Positions 53,729 to 63,507 are shown, numbered from the stretch's first letter. The stretch is 64,000 bases of DNA from CAWGMT01 sp963823675 (GCA_963823675.1 CAWGMT010000012.1:1240001-1304000), one strand, 5' to 3'. Translations and numbers: made by a program. The notes: generated by a model from the sequence alone, not told the origin.

Positions 53729-54847
53729 TCACTCCTTGCCCCCGCGCTCGATGATTGCCGCGAGCGCAGGGGCATTCACACAGCGTCGGTCGGGATATCG
53801 GCGGGCATAGCTGACGGGCGTCACGCCGTGAAGCGCGTCGGTGGGGGCCTTGTCGTGGAACTTGGCCTCCTGCGGAAAGGCTGCCCGCGCATTGGGATCG
53901 GCGCCGTGGTCGAGGAGGAGCGTCGCCTTTGAGTCGTCATCCAGGCCCATGCCCGAGGCCAGGTTGACGACGGTGTGGAAGAGCGGCGTGTGGCCCCCGA
54001 AGCCCTCGGCGTCGATCGCGGCGCGGGCATTCACATCCGCTCCCCGCTCGATGAGCCAGCGCGCCACGTCGATGTCGTCGAACTCGAGCGCCAGGTGCAA
54101 GAGCGTGCAGCCGTTCGCAGGCGTCGCGGGATAGGCATCTCCCGGTGAGCCGTCGCCATTGAAGAAGACCTCGCCGTACGTGAAGCGGCGCTCCAGGAGC
54201 GACGGGTCGAGGTCGAGGTGTCCCTGGAGCAGGTCGAGACGTGAGCGATGCAGCGCCATCATCGGAGTATCCGGGAGCGCGAAGCCGGCCGCGCCGACGA
54301 TCTCGAGGCACGCGGCTTTATCCTTGGGTCTTCGCATATAAATACAGGTGAGCATCCCGATCGGGCAGCAATACTTGGCCGCTGCCGCGTGCAGGTCGGC
54401 GCCGTGGTCGAGCAGCCATTTCAAGCTCCGGGGCGCGAATGCCTCGAGCGGGGCCATGATGATGGGATAACTTCCGCCCCAGAGTGCGTTCACATTGGCG
54501 CCGTGCTCGACGAGCAGCTCCATCATCGGAATGCTCGTGTCCCCCAGGGCGGCGCGCATCAACGGCCCATCGCCCCCCTGATGCACGTCCGAGCCGTTTT
54601 CGAGCATCCAGCGGAGGATGGCCATTTTCTCGGCTGTCAGCGGCACGCGCCGCGGCCACTCCACCGCATAGGTCAGTGGCCCGTTGTTGCCGTAGCCAAT
54701 CGGAGCGCGGTGGAGCTCCGGGTGGAGCGTCAAGAGGCGCTTGACCTCCTCCAGGTCTTTGGCGTCGATGGCCAGCTTGAGCTGCCCGACGAGGTCAGGG
54801 TTTTCGGGGAGCTCGCGCGGGTTCTTCGGAGTCGGTGGACATGACAA
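53729..54847 (-). CDS. Ankyrin-repeat protein
   Basis: About 372 residues with at least five ankyrin units: MMELLVEHGANVNALWGGSY, SLKWLLDHGADLHAAAAKY, TLLHLALEFDDIDVARWLIE with RGADVNARA, and ATLLLDHGADPNARA. Ankyrin stacks bind proteins; partner unknown. The start is uncertain: TTG 54847 begins the compact SCPPTPKNPREL segment, whereas an in-frame ATG at 55000 would add about 50 basic residues and overlaps the end of the mug gene (TGAGATG). The longer N-terminus does not look like protein. Confidence 0.75.
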   Translation of the reverse strand: MSCPPTPKNPRELPENPDLVGQLKLAIDAKDLEEVKRLLTLHPELHRAPIGYGNNGPLTYAVEWPRRVPLTAEKMAILRWMLENGSDVHQGGDGPLMRAALGDTSIPMMELLVEHGANVNALWGGSYPIIMAPLEAFAPRSLKWLLDHGADLHAAAAKYCCPIGMLTCIYMRRPKDKAACLEIVGAAGFALPDTPMMALHRSRLDLLQGHLDLDPSLLERRFTYGEVFFNGDGSPGDAYPATPANGCTLLHLALEFDDIDVARWLIERGADVNARAAIDAEGFGGHTPLFHTVVNLASGMGLDDDSKATLLLDHGADPNARAAFPQEAKFHDKAPTDALHGVTPVSYARRYPDRRCVNAPALAAIIERGGKE

Positions 54848-55001
54848 CCTTCTTTCCGAAAGTTTTGCCAACTGCGGCAGGGTCTTTCTCCTGCGCCGTG
54901 ACGCGGCGATTCGCGTGCAGCACAATCTAGCGAATTGGAATCGACGTGCAAGAGGGGCAGCCGCAAGTCGCGGAAGAATGCGACGATGACCAACAGGCAT
55001 C

Positions 55002-55583
55002 TCATCGACGCCCGTGCTGTGCAATGGCCCAGAGGCGGAGATCTCCGAAGAGTTGTGCGAGGGCGGCGGGCTGGTAGTGGGCGTTGAGGCCGCTGGGGTT
55101 GGGGAGCACCCAGGCGTGGCTGCCGCCGAAGGGGGCCTTCTGGAGGCCGACGCGAGCGTCTTTGATGCCGGAGACGATGCGGTAGGGGCCGATGCCGACG
55201 AAGGCGACGACCGTGGGGCGCCAGCGTTTGACTTTGGCTTCGAGGCGCTGGCCGCCGGCGCGAAGTTCGTCGTCGGTGAGCTCATCGGCGCGGGCGGTGG
55301 CGCGCTCGACGATGTTGGTGATGCCGAATTTAAGGTCGAGAAGGAGGGATCCTTCAAACGGTGAGAAGAGGCGCGGGGTGAAGCCGCCGCCGTGGAGGGC
55401 CGGCCAGAAGCGGTTGCCGGGGCGGCCGAAGTGGCGGCCGATGGCGGCGGTATAGAGGCCGGGGTTGATGCCGGCAAAGAGGACAATGAGGTTTTTGGCG
55501 ACGAGATCCGGGACGAGCTTGTCGTGCGCGGCGAGGAGCTGGGCTTTGGTGGGTTTCCAAGGAGTGGGCACTGTCCGATTCAT
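55002..55583 (-). CDS. mug: Mismatch-specific (G:T/U) DNA glycosylase
   Basis: 193 residues of the Mug/TDG uracil-DNA glycosylase family. The active-site segment VLFAGINPGLYTAAIGRHFG carries the GINPG motif, with FGRPGNRFWPAL next to it. The DNA-intercalation region is VLPNPSGLNAHY. It removes U or T opposite G for base-excision repair. Length and motif order are normal. The stop lies a few bases before an in-frame ATG upstream of the ankyrin gene. Confidence 0.93.
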   Translation of the reverse strand: MNRTVPTPWKPTKAQLLAAHDKLVPDLVAKNLIVLFAGINPGLYTAAIGRHFGRPGNRFWPALHGGGFTPRLFSPFEGSLLLDLKFGITNIVERATARADELTDDELRAGGQRLEAKVKRWRPTVVAFVGIGPYRIVSGIKDARVGLQKAPFGGSHAWVLPNPSGLNAHYQPAALAQLFGDLRLWAIAQHGRR

Positions 55584-55605
55584 AGGGACGAGTCCTGGGG
55601 GGGTA

Positions 55606-55757
55606 CGTCATTGACCCGCGCACTTCCAAAATGACCTCCAATTCGACCGGCGATCCGAACGGAAGGCTCGCGACGCCGATGAAAAGGCGCGTAAAGACAG
55701 TCTCTTCGCCCCAGACATCCCCAAGCAACTTGCAGGTCGAGTTCCGTGATTACTGCC
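55606..55757 (-). pseudogene. RidA/YjgF-family C-terminal remnant
   Basis: The minus frame KLLGDVWGEETVFTRLFIGV followed by ASLPFGSPVELEVILEV is the end of a RidA-type enamine/imine deaminase (typically LGDVxGExxxHxRxAVGVASLPxxAPVEVExxxEV). The upstream piece ITELDLQ lies in the neighbouring frame, and the protein's first two thirds are missing. It abuts the aldo/keto reductase stop. Confidence 0.6.
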
Positions 55758-56705
55758 TCAACCTCCCTTTCCTCTCGGAATAAAGCCGGGAACACCAGTC
55801 TCCACGACGGGATTAAACCTGACCCGCAACTTGACTCCTTCGCTAATCTCCTGCACGGCCTCTTCAGGAAGCGTGGAGACTTCAAAGTTCTCCTTGATCC
55901 GGCTGGGGCTCTTCGAGGTGGTCAAGAGGGCCGTCCCGCGCTGGATAGCCCAGGCGAGCAAGACCTGCGCCGGGGTCTTGTCAACTCGCTTGGCGATAGC
56001 GGTAATGACAGGATCTTCCAGCAAGTTGGGCTCGCTACTATGCCCCAGCGCTGCGAACGCTTGCAACACGATGCCATTCTTTCTGCAATAGTCCAGCAGG
56101 TCCCATTGCGGGAGATACGGATGGGATTCGACGTGAACAACCGCAGGCTTGATCCTCCCCGCGTCAAAGATCTCTTTCGCATGGGCCAGGCTGACGTCGG
56201 ATAATCCGATGGCCTTGCACTTGCCCTCGTCCACCAGGCCTTCCAACGCCCTCCATGTATCCAGCAACGTCACCCCTTTGTCGTAAATCACCAGGCCGTT
56301 CGCATCCCTCGGGTCTTGCTCGTCTCCAGGTTGGAAGGCGAAGGGGGTGTGGATGAGATAGAGATCGACGTAGTCGAGTTGGAGTTTCTTGAGACTGGCC
56401 TCGAAAGCGGGTTTGACGCGTTCAGGACGATGATTGTTATTCCAGAGCTTCGTGGCGATGAACACTTCCTCTCGCTTGATCTTCCCCGCCTTGAACACCT
56501 CCTGCATCGCTTCGCCAACCTCCGTTTCATTTCGGTAGCGTTCCGCGGCGTCGAGCAGGCGAAATCCTGCCTCCAGCGCCGCCTTCGTCGCGGTTCTGGT
56601 TGCAATGGGGTCGGGAATCAGTGTGCCAAAGCCGAGGGCCGGGAGAGCACCGGATCCATTGTTGAGAGCTATCTTCGTATTGCGAAGGTTGTCGCTGTCT
56701 ACCAT
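55758..56705 (-). CDS. Aldo/keto reductase (AKR type with 5-helix TIM barrel)
   Basis: 315 residues. GGAAGG precedes the ATG. The catalytic tetrad region is visible: LLDAAERYRNE (Asp and Tyr), IATKLWNNNHRPE (Lys) and LYLIHTPF (His). The cofactor part is AIGLSDVSLAHAKEI and TTSKSPSRIKENFEV. It reduces aldehydes or ketones with NADPH. DAAERYRNE differs from the usual DTAxxYGNE. Substrate unknown. The C-terminal 30 residues are longer than average. Confidence 0.9.
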   Translation of the reverse strand: MVDSDNLRNTKIALNNGSGALPALGFGTLIPDPIATRTATKAALEAGFRLLDAAERYRNETEVGEAMQEVFKAGKIKREEVFIATKLWNNNHRPERVKPAFEASLKKLQLDYVDLYLIHTPFAFQPGDEQDPRDANGLVIYDKGVTLLDTWRALEGLVDEGKCKAIGLSDVSLAHAKEIFDAGRIKPAVVHVESHPYLPQWDLLDYCRKNGIVLQAFAALGHSSEPNLLEDPVITAIAKRVDKTPAQVLLAWAIQRGTALLTTSKSPSRIKENFEVSTLPEEAVQEISEGVKLRVRFNPVVETGVPGFIPRGKGG

Positions 56706-57090
56706 TGTTTCACCCTTCCGATACTAACCAGGTGCACAAGAGCCCGCGGCCAGCGCGGACCAGCGCCAGATCTCGATGACCATATCTTCCAGGGGACGCG
56801 AGCAACAATCAACAAGTTGCCGTCCGCCGGAGGCTCAAGCGGCTCGGGATCATACGTCACCGACCCGGACATCAACCCGCACTCACCTGGCCACTTTCAG
56901 CGGCCGGAATCCCGGTGTGGCCGCGACCATCTGCTCCGGCGAAGCCAGTCCGGGATTCGTCGTGTGTGGCCCGGACTGTGCCGTCTGCCGGAGTAGAACT
57001 TCAAATGAACCTTTCCAGCCGGGGCTCAGGGCCGGGATGCGCAGAGCGCGCTCAATGTCCCCCTTGGCGGGCCCGGGAAGATACAGCACA
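56706..57090. other. Intergenic; possible protein fragment on the minus strand
   Basis: 385 bp. The minus frame 57119-56883 encodes GDVLYLPGPAKGDIERALRI and SFEVLLRQTAQSGPHTTNPG. It has protein-like composition but no start context and no family I recognise. It may be another gene fragment in this remnant-rich zone. Confidence 0.35.
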
Positions 57091-57819
57091 TCACCAGCGG
57101 CCGAAATGAGCGCCGCCATCGACGTACAAGATGTGACCCGTCACCGTCGCGGCGTCGGTCAGGAACAGGACCGCGTCCGCGATGTCCTTGACCGTCGAGG
57201 TCCGACCCATCGGCGACAGGCTCTCCATCACCTCCTTCGGAGTGCCCCGGTGCATCGGCGTATCGACGACGCCGGGCGCGACGGCGTTGACGCGGATCCC
57301 GTTCTTGGCGTACTCCAGCGCCAGGTGCTGCGTGACCGTTTCGAGGCCGCCTTTGGTGATCATCGGCACCGCCGCCGTTACACCCCGGATCGGGTTGCGG
57401 GCAAGGGCCGCCGAGATCGTGACGATGCTCCCGCCGGTCTGCTGCGCCAACATCTGCTTGACGGCAAGCTGGGTGACGTACAGGAAGCCCTCGAGGTTCG
57501 TCGAGACGAGCGACCTGAAGTCCTCGACCGTGTAGTCCGTGAACGGCTTCGTGAAGAAGATGCCGGCGTTATTGACCAGCGCCTCGATCGACCGGAAGCG
57601 CGACAGCGCCGTCTCGACGACCTTGGCGGCAGTCGTCGGCTCGCCGATTTCGCCGTCCACCAGGGCGACGCGGTCGGAAGCCGCGACCTCGGTGGATTGC
57701 GTCACTTTCCGCGAGGTGGCAACGACATTGTCGCCCCGTGCGACGAACGCTCGCACGATTTCCGCGCCGATCCCTTGCGAGGCCCCGGTCACGATGACTG
57801 TCTTCCGCGTGTTGCTCAT
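57091..57819 (-). CDS. SDR-family oxidoreductase
   Basis: 242 residues: VIVTGASQGIGAEIVRAF at the N-terminus, NNAGIF, the catalytic Ser in SIVTISAALARN and the C-terminal GHILYVDGGAHFGRW. The catalytic Tyr-x-x-x-Lys is altered: where YxxSK is expected the sequence reads VPMITKGGLET, with Met in place of Tyr and Lys retained. Loss of the Tyr may impair reductase activity. Its ATG overlaps the stop of an isochorismatase remnant by ATGA. Confidence 0.87.
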   Translation of the reverse strand: MSNTRKTVIVTGASQGIGAEIVRAFVARGDNVVATSRKVTQSTEVAASDRVALVDGEIGEPTTAAKVVETALSRFRSIEALVNNAGIFFTKPFTDYTVEDFRSLVSTNLEGFLYVTQLAVKQMLAQQTGGSIVTISAALARNPIRGVTAAVPMITKGGLETVTQHLALEYAKNGIRVNAVAPGVVDTPMHRGTPKEVMESLSPMGRTSTVKDIADAVLFLTDAATVTGHILYVDGGAHFGRW

Positions 57820-57947
57820 GGTTTTCCCCCGCCATGTTCATGGAGAACATCCGTGAATGCCGGTGGCGTCAGCGTATCCGCGTCTGCGTCGTGCATCATC
57901 TCCTGCGAGAAGGCCGCGGTCGTGTCAGTGACCAGGGTCACGTGAGG
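57816..57947 (-). pseudogene. Isochorismatase-family hydrolase C-terminal remnant
   Basis: The minus frame encodes HVTLVTDTTAAFSQEMMHDA followed by DADTLTPPAFTDVLHEHGGG and a stop that overlaps the SDR start. VVTDATAAFS-x-E-x-x-H is the last strand-helix of cysteine-hydrolase (isochorismatase-like) proteins. The catalytic first two thirds are gone. It probably was the first gene of an operon with the SDR. Confidence 0.55.
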
Positions 57948-57989
57948 CCGCCGGCATCATCACGGATGTGGGGACAGCGGGCGGGCGGT

Positions 57990-58970
57990 TCAGCGGTTCA
58001 CCGCAGTCATGTCCTCGTAGCGCTCGCCGCTGGCCGCGCCTTTCGGTGCTGCCTCGTCGATCCGTTTCAGGTCCTCGCGCGTAAGGGCGATCCCGAGCGC
58101 GGCCACGTTCTCCTCCAGGTTTTTGCGGCGCTTGGTGCCAGGGATGGGAACGAGGCCCTCCCCCTGGGCCAGGAGCCACGCGAGGGCCAACTGGGCCGGC
58201 GTCACCTGCTTCGCGGCGGCGATCTCCTTCACCCGGTCCACGAGTTCCAGGTTCTTCTGGAAGTTCTCTCCCTGGAACCGCGGCCTGTGGCGACGCCAGT
58301 CGTCCGGTGGCAGATCCTCGAAGCGTCGCAACTGGCCGGTGAGAAAGCCGCGGCCGAGCGGGCTGTACGCGACGAAGCCGATGCCCAATTCCCGGACGGT
58401 GGGGATGAGCTCGTCTTCTGGGTCGCGGCTCCACAGCGAATACTCGGTCTGAAGGGCGGAGATCGGGTGTACGGCATTCGCCCGGCGGATGGTCGCGGGC
58501 GCCGCCTCGCACAGGCCGAGGTAACGCACCTTACCCTGCCGCACCAGCTCCGCCATCGCGCCGACGGTCTCTTCGATGGGGACCTTGGGATCGACGCGGT
58601 GCTGGTAGTAGATGTCGATGTAATCGACGCCCAACCGCCGGAGCGAGCCGTCGCATGCCTCACGCACGTGCTCCGGACGGCCGTCGATGCCCTGCCAACT
58701 GCGGTCGGAGTCGCGCACGAAGCCGAACTTTGTGGCCACCCTGACTGCGTCACGCCGGTCGCGGATCGCCTTGCCGACCAGCTCCTCGTTGGTGAACGGG
58801 CCGTAGGCGTCCGACGTGTCAAGTAAATTAATCCCCAGTTCCAGGGCCCGGTGGATGGTCGCGATGGACTCGGCCTCGTTTGCAGGCCCGTAGGCATCGC
58901 TCATACCCATGCAGCCGAGTCCCATCGGGGAGACGATCAAACCCTGCTTGCCTAGTCGTTTCTGCTCCAT
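57990..58970 (-). CDS. Aldo/keto reductase (YakC/AKR13-like)
   Basis: 326 residues. ATG 58970 is preceded by GAGGAGG. Visible are VSPMGLGCMGMSDAYGPANE, NLLDTSDAYGPFTNEEL (catalytic Asp and Tyr), VRVATKFGF (Lys) and IDIYYQHRVDP (His). The cofactor-binding end is LVPIPGTKRRKNLEENVAAL. This subfamily reduces small aldehydes and quinones with NADPH. It sits alone; the neighbouring oxidoreductases have different folds and may only share the locus. Confidence 0.92.
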   Translation of the reverse strand: MEQKRLGKQGLIVSPMGLGCMGMSDAYGPANEAESIATIHRALELGINLLDTSDAYGPFTNEELVGKAIRDRRDAVRVATKFGFVRDSDRSWQGIDGRPEHVREACDGSLRRLGVDYIDIYYQHRVDPKVPIEETVGAMAELVRQGKVRYLGLCEAAPATIRRANAVHPISALQTEYSLWSRDPEDELIPTVRELGIGFVAYSPLGRGFLTGQLRRFEDLPPDDWRRHRPRFQGENFQKNLELVDRVKEIAAAKQVTPAQLALAWLLAQGEGLVPIPGTKRRKNLEENVAALGIALTREDLKRIDEAAPKGAASGERYEDMTAVNR

Positions 58971-59479
58971 GTGATTCCTCCTCATGCACTCGCTGGCGGG
59001 ATTTCCCAGATGAACATTGACCACATTATCCGGGGCCTCACCCGGCTGTCCTGAACACGAATTGTACACCGGCCGACTGGTATGCTCAGAAAAATCCGGA
59101 ACGAAATCCGAGAAATCGCCAACCGCGACTTGGATTTTTGTCCAGGTAACGCAGCGCAGCGCCCATGAACCCTCAGATAGTGGGCGGCGGGGCCGCAGAG
59201 CGGGTGGCGCAGCGGTTCTGTTGAGAGGTTCCATTCATGGCCGAGTCAATCCCGGCGTAGCACGCAGGCAGTTTTCGCGAGCGCCAATGCGGCTGAAATA
59301 CATTTCTGTCGAATCAGCAGCCGTTCGGCACAAACGGATCAGGGATCTGTGTCGGATTCGATCTCAGGAAAACGGTCGCGGTGGCAATGCATGTCTTTTC
59401 CAGTTCATGGCGACGCAAGAGTCGAGCACATACTTCATGCGTCATCTCTGGACTCGCTTCGTCGATCTGCGCCGCTGGA
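58971..59479. other. Intergenic containing a MITE-like right half
   Basis: About 510 bp without a recognised gene. 59307-59406 matches the right part of the long MITE-like copy at 50369 (TCGAATCAG-AGCCGTTCGG through GGCAATGCATGTC). The left part is missing. Confidence 0.55.
59307..59406. repeat. MITE-like element, right half
   Basis: Shares about 95 bp with 50520-50615, including AGCCGTTCGGCACAAACGG, ATTCGATCTCAGG and the right end GGCAATGCATGTCTTTTCCA. It shows that the internal part of the long copy belongs to the element. Confidence 0.65.
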
Positions 59480-59655
59480 TCAGCGGCAGTCGATCAGGTA
59501 GGTGATAAGGCGCGAATTTGCATCGGGCACGCGGCTCGCGTTGACCGAACGGATCAGCTTCCCGCTCAGGTCGTACACCTCGAAGCGGGCGTCGGTCGCG
59601 CGCCTTGATGATTCGTTCTGGATGTGGAACACCAACGACCGGCTATCTGGTGATC
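59480..59655 (-). pseudogene. Short C-terminal protein fragment
   Basis: The minus frame VFHIQNESSRRATDARFEVY followed by DLSGKLIRSVNASRVPDANS ends at TGA 59480-59482. YDLSGKLIRSVNA resembles a beta-hairpin of secreted or T9SS-like domains. No start is found, and the upstream frame is closed. It may be the end of the small secreted protein that follows on the right, split by an indel. Confidence 0.35.
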
Positions 59656-59681
59656 AGCATACGGCGGCGAATTGATTTTTT

Positions 59682-59951
59682 TCACCGCCCGGCGCGTTCG
59701 ATTTCTGGGGCAAACTGCACCCAACTCGTCCCATCCCGCTCGATGACCGCGAGTGCGTCCTTCGCGCCCGATGCCTTCTTCGCGTTGGCCGCATCCATGG
59801 TCAAGACGAAGAATCGCCGCGGCGGTTGTTGGGCGGCAGCCGGCCAGGGCGTATTGACGAGCAGCACGAATGCAGCCGATCCGATTACTGTGAGATGCGC
59901 CGATGTCGGCCCCCTCGTCGGGCGCGGACGAACAGTCGGGAACAAGTTCAT
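59682..59951 (-). CDS. Small hypothetical secreted protein
   Basis: 89 residues from ATG 59951. A basic start and hydrophobic stretch (HLTVIGSAAFVLLVNTPWPA) form a signal peptide ending near AAA. The mature part is FFVLTMDAANAKKASGAKDA followed by LAVIERDGTSWVQFAPEIER. No family is recognised. It could continue into the fragment at 59480-59655 if a frameshift is corrected. Confidence 0.5.
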   Translation of the reverse strand: MNLFPTVRPRPTRGPTSAHLTVIGSAAFVLLVNTPWPAAAQQPPRRFFVLTMDAANAKKASGAKDALAVIERDGTSWVQFAPEIERAGR

Positions 59952-60156
59952 CTCGATTCTCCCCATCAGCAATCGAATTCCTACAATCACTTGTGACTCG
60001 ACTTGAGTGAATCGCACCAGGCGGCTGGCGCATGAGCATTGCGCGCGCTCACCTGATCGACCCGGCCGTCACTCGCTGGTAACGCTGCGAGAGAAGTCGC
60101 CCAGCGGCTGGGCCTGCGTGGCGTGCCACACCTGGGCGGATGTCCGGATTCTTCCA

Positions 60157-61849
60157 TCAGGAAGAAATGTCCTCGATCTCAAGCCGATACTCGGTCTTCA
60201 ATTGCCGGATCGCGTTGGCCACTGCGGACTCATACTGTTTGGAGTAGGTAAGGGTCAGGTTCCGGCGATCGATCTCGGTCGGACACTGGCACTCCAGAAG
60301 CAGGCCGTGGAACCTGTCCAACAACTCGCGATCCGGACACACCAGTTGCACCCGCGTCATACGGGTCAGCGTCACGCGTGGTTTGGGCTCACGCGGCTTC
60401 GCCCGGCCGGCCGATCCTTTCGGAAATCGGGTCCACGCGCTTATGGGCACCGGCGCAAAGTCTTGGTCGCCGTGCTTGATCCTCACCGGCATCAGTTCCC
60501 GGCGTTCCAGTTCGTCGAACAGCTTGTCGGGGGAGCGGACCAGGCGGATCCCCGCAGCAACGCGCTCGACCGTGAACGGATCGGCCGCCGGCAGGTCCTG
60601 GTCCGTTTCCAGCACGGAACAGTTCACGTACAACACGAATTTCTCACCGTGCTCCGACCAGGCGGATAGTTCGTGGACAATGTTCGCCGGCAACTCGCCG
60701 CCTACCAGCGCCCGCAACACGCCGGTTGCGTCTAGGTCGGGAGAAGCGGCCCGGGCAGCCGCGACCTTCTGTTTTGTCAGCTTCAAGACGATGGACGTGC
60801 CTTGCGACACCATTTCGCAGAGCGGTGCAAGCCGGGCGAGGACGCCCGCCGGGTACGCTTCCGCAATCACGTGGACGTCGAAGTTGGGAGTCACGGTGAC
60901 CCGCGGTTCGACGATGCGACCCGCGAGGGCGCGGCGCAACCGGTCGCTGACGCGGAAGGCCTGCAAACAGCCCAGCGAGGGATAAATGGGCCTTGGGGGC
61001 TTCCGCGCATACGCCACGTCCACATAGCGGAGCACCAGCGGAATACCCTCCAGGAACCGCTCGACATATCGGCCCTCGACCCGCTCGAACCCGTCCGGAT
61101 CGCTCTCGTGGATGTCGATCTCGTGCCCCCACGAATCCTTGCTCTCGTGGAAATTGCCGTAGCGGCCGGACCTGGCATCGTGCTCGTTCTTGAACCGTGG
61201 TTTCGCGGGAATGAGAAAATAACGATGGTGTTTTTTCAGATGTTCGACCAGCGCGGACGTGCTCAGCCACTGGTCGCTGGGGCACTCGGCCAGCAGCCCC
61301 AGCAGGAAGCGGCGGACCGCGGGGAAATCGAGCGTGGGCATGACGCCGAGAGCCGATCCCCACTGGTTGAACCCATCCAGACCGCCCCAGCACGCTCTGG
61401 CGATAGAACTCGCTGGCCGAACCCTGTCCCTGGCGGACCAGCGATTCCAGGAGCGTCGATTCTTGCTTCGCGGCCTTCGCCGCGAGGAACTGCTCGTAGG
61501 GCTTCGCCCGGAACTCGATGTAGTTGTCCGGAAACGAGCGCTCCTGGCTGGTGTGCCCCGCGTATTCGCCCTGGGTATCGTAGTGGACAAAACCGAGCCG
61601 AAGAGCAACTTCATCCACGAAGTCGATCCACGCCGAAGAGCCCTCTTCGTCCACTTCCCGCACCGCGTCCGGGTCCGACAAGAGCCTGGCAAGTCGTTTC
61701 GCATCGGCCTTGCTCAGCGCGTTCCCCCGGTGCGAGCGTTTTACCTCGCGAGCACGGACGAAATCGACAAAGACGTGAAGGTCTCGCCGCAGGTCCGGCA
61801 ACGCCGTGGCAACGTCCAGGGAGGCAACGTCGATGGACTCAAGGTTCAC
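60157..61849 (-). pseudogene. XPB/Ssl2-helicase-associated domain protein, C-terminal gene of a split pair (frameshifted)
   Basis: Starts at GTG 61849 with AAGGAGG 9 nt upstream, overlapping the preceding gene by 11 bp. The N-terminal part is DLRRDLHVFVDFVRAREVKR. Near 61383 one extra base interrupts FYRQSVLGR-LDGFNQWGSALGV. The rest holds VTVTPNFDVHVIAEAYPAGV and LCEMVSQGTSIVLKLTKQKV, the Helicase_C_3-like (XPB/Ssl2 N-terminal) segment seen in long actinobacterial and planctomycete proteins. About 560 residues if repaired. Possibly forms a complex with its upstream partner. No helicase motor is in the window. Confidence 0.72.
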
Positions 61850-63232
61850 GATGGGCCACCTCCTTGACGACGTGTCCCATCTGGGCCACGAGGCGTTTGA
61901 CCTCGGCAACCGCCCCGGAGGGAAATGCGAGGAACTCTTCGCCCAGCGGCACGATGCGTCTGCCCAGCGCTTTTTCCAAGGCGACTTTCAAACTCAGGTC
62001 GCTGACGCGGGCGACCGACAGATTCTCGTGCAGGATCGTCTTACCGCGGCGTTGCCGTACCGTCTCGAAGGCCTGGTGAAACGCCCGCGCGTTCTTCTGG
62101 AGCCAGTCGGCCAGGGGGAGCGCCGCGACCGTGTCCGTCGTCCTGCCGAGCTTGACCAGGTTCGGCGTGACCAGCAAGAGCGGCTGCCCTCCGGGAACCG
62201 GCCGCTGGTCGGACAGTCAGCACCAGAGTTTCGAGAGCTTCAAAAGGCACTGCGTCCAGATTCACGGCAACGCCCTCGTCGCCCCTGACTGCAAGATACC
62301 GATCCGGCGGAGCATCAGCGGCCGCCGAAGGCGGGGCAAGGCGATACCACTTCCGGCCCTCGGCCTCCTGCCTGGCCAGGAAGCCCCAGCGCCAGCCGCT
62401 CTCGCACACCGATCCGGCATCGACCCGGGATCCACAAAAGATCTCCAGGGGTACGGCCAGCGCGTCCGCATCGCTCCAGAGGTCGGCATCCAGGCCAGCG
62501 AGAATGCGAAGCACAGCCTCGGCAGGCCGCAAGGTGTACGGGTCGGCCTCTTTCCGGGGCTTTGCCGGGTTCGTCTCCGCTTGCCACTGGAGTTTCTGCC
62601 ATTCCACCACGCGGTCGGCTCGGAACGGCTGACCGCCCCAACACAGCTCGCCGTTGACGATCTCGACAGAGTCGTTTTTGGTTTCGCGGTCGGCCCCCTG
62701 GCCGAGCGCCGTTTTCAGCTTCTCCCGGGCCACGTCCGTGCGCCAGTCCCCTTCACCGCTCAGGCGTTTGGCGGACTCAACCAGCGGTGGCAGGTGGCGT
62801 GCCAATTGCACCGGCAGGGCAAACTGCCACCTTTCCATTTTCGTCTTCTTCGTCAACGATTCCGGGCCGAGCGCGAGAAGGAGGATCCCCCCGCGCACCA
62901 GCCGGTCTTTCACCCTGGCGAACACCCCCTGAAAGCGCTGCGAGAACGTGCCATGCGACCACCTCTCTCTTTGGGGCGGATCCAGGCGGCTGAAGAAGGC
63001 AACGTCCACGGGCTTGTCCTGGCTCCTGAGCAGGTGCAGCAGAGCGATTTCCGTTCGATCGAGCCTACGCATCGCGACCGCCACGCCCGTATCCGAGAGG
63101 AACAGGGCTTCGAGCATCGAACGTGAAGACGCACGCCTGGTTCGGCAATCCTCGGTTCTTGCAAATGGCCCTGACGTCGGCTTCGGCCAGCACGTCATGG
63201 CACATTTGGTGAAGCATTTCCGTTTGGTTCAC
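61839..63232 (-). pseudogene. Helicase-associated protein, N-terminal gene of the split pair (frameshifted twice)
   Basis: GTG 63232 (AAGGGAG upstream) gives MNQTEMLHQMCHDVLAEADV and RAICKNRGLPNQA. A GCGT tandem duplication near 63127-63135 shifts the frame before SSRSMLEALFLSDTGVAVAM. RRLDRTEIALLHLLRSQDKP then continues to about 62214, where one extra base separates LETLVLTV from SDQRPVPGGQPLLLVTPNLV. It ends in LVAQMGHVVKEVAHREP and overlaps the next gene. About 460 residues. Winged-helix-like repeats are probable. This is the N-terminal half of proteins that elsewhere are one polypeptide. Confidence 0.65.
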
Positions 63233-63461
63233 GACACAGCTCCCTTCGTGTCATTGCCCTTCTACAATCCCGAGGTCGAGGAATGCCCTGTCCAGAGGCC
63301 GAACAGGCATTTCACGGCAAGAGAGCTTGCCATCGGCCCTCACTGCCACTACCCCAGTGGTTCGTGGCGATGATACGCAAAGCGATGCCGAGATGCTACT
63401 TGCAATGAGAAGCGCGCGGCAAGGATCGTGTGCGCCGGTCTGACGACACCGAAGGAGGTTG

Positions 63462-63492
63462 ACCCCAAGACGGTTGGGGTTCTTGTTTTTTC
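63462..63492 (+). terminator. Rho-independent terminator
   Basis: ACCCCAA (63462-63468) and TTGGGGT (63474-63480) form a 7-bp stem with loop GACGG, followed by TCTTGTTTTTT. It functions for plus-strand transcription, yet no plus-strand gene precedes it here. It lies 15 bp beyond the 3' end of the toxin gene. Confidence 0.65.
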
Positions 63493-63507
63493 CCCTGATC
63501 GACTGTT

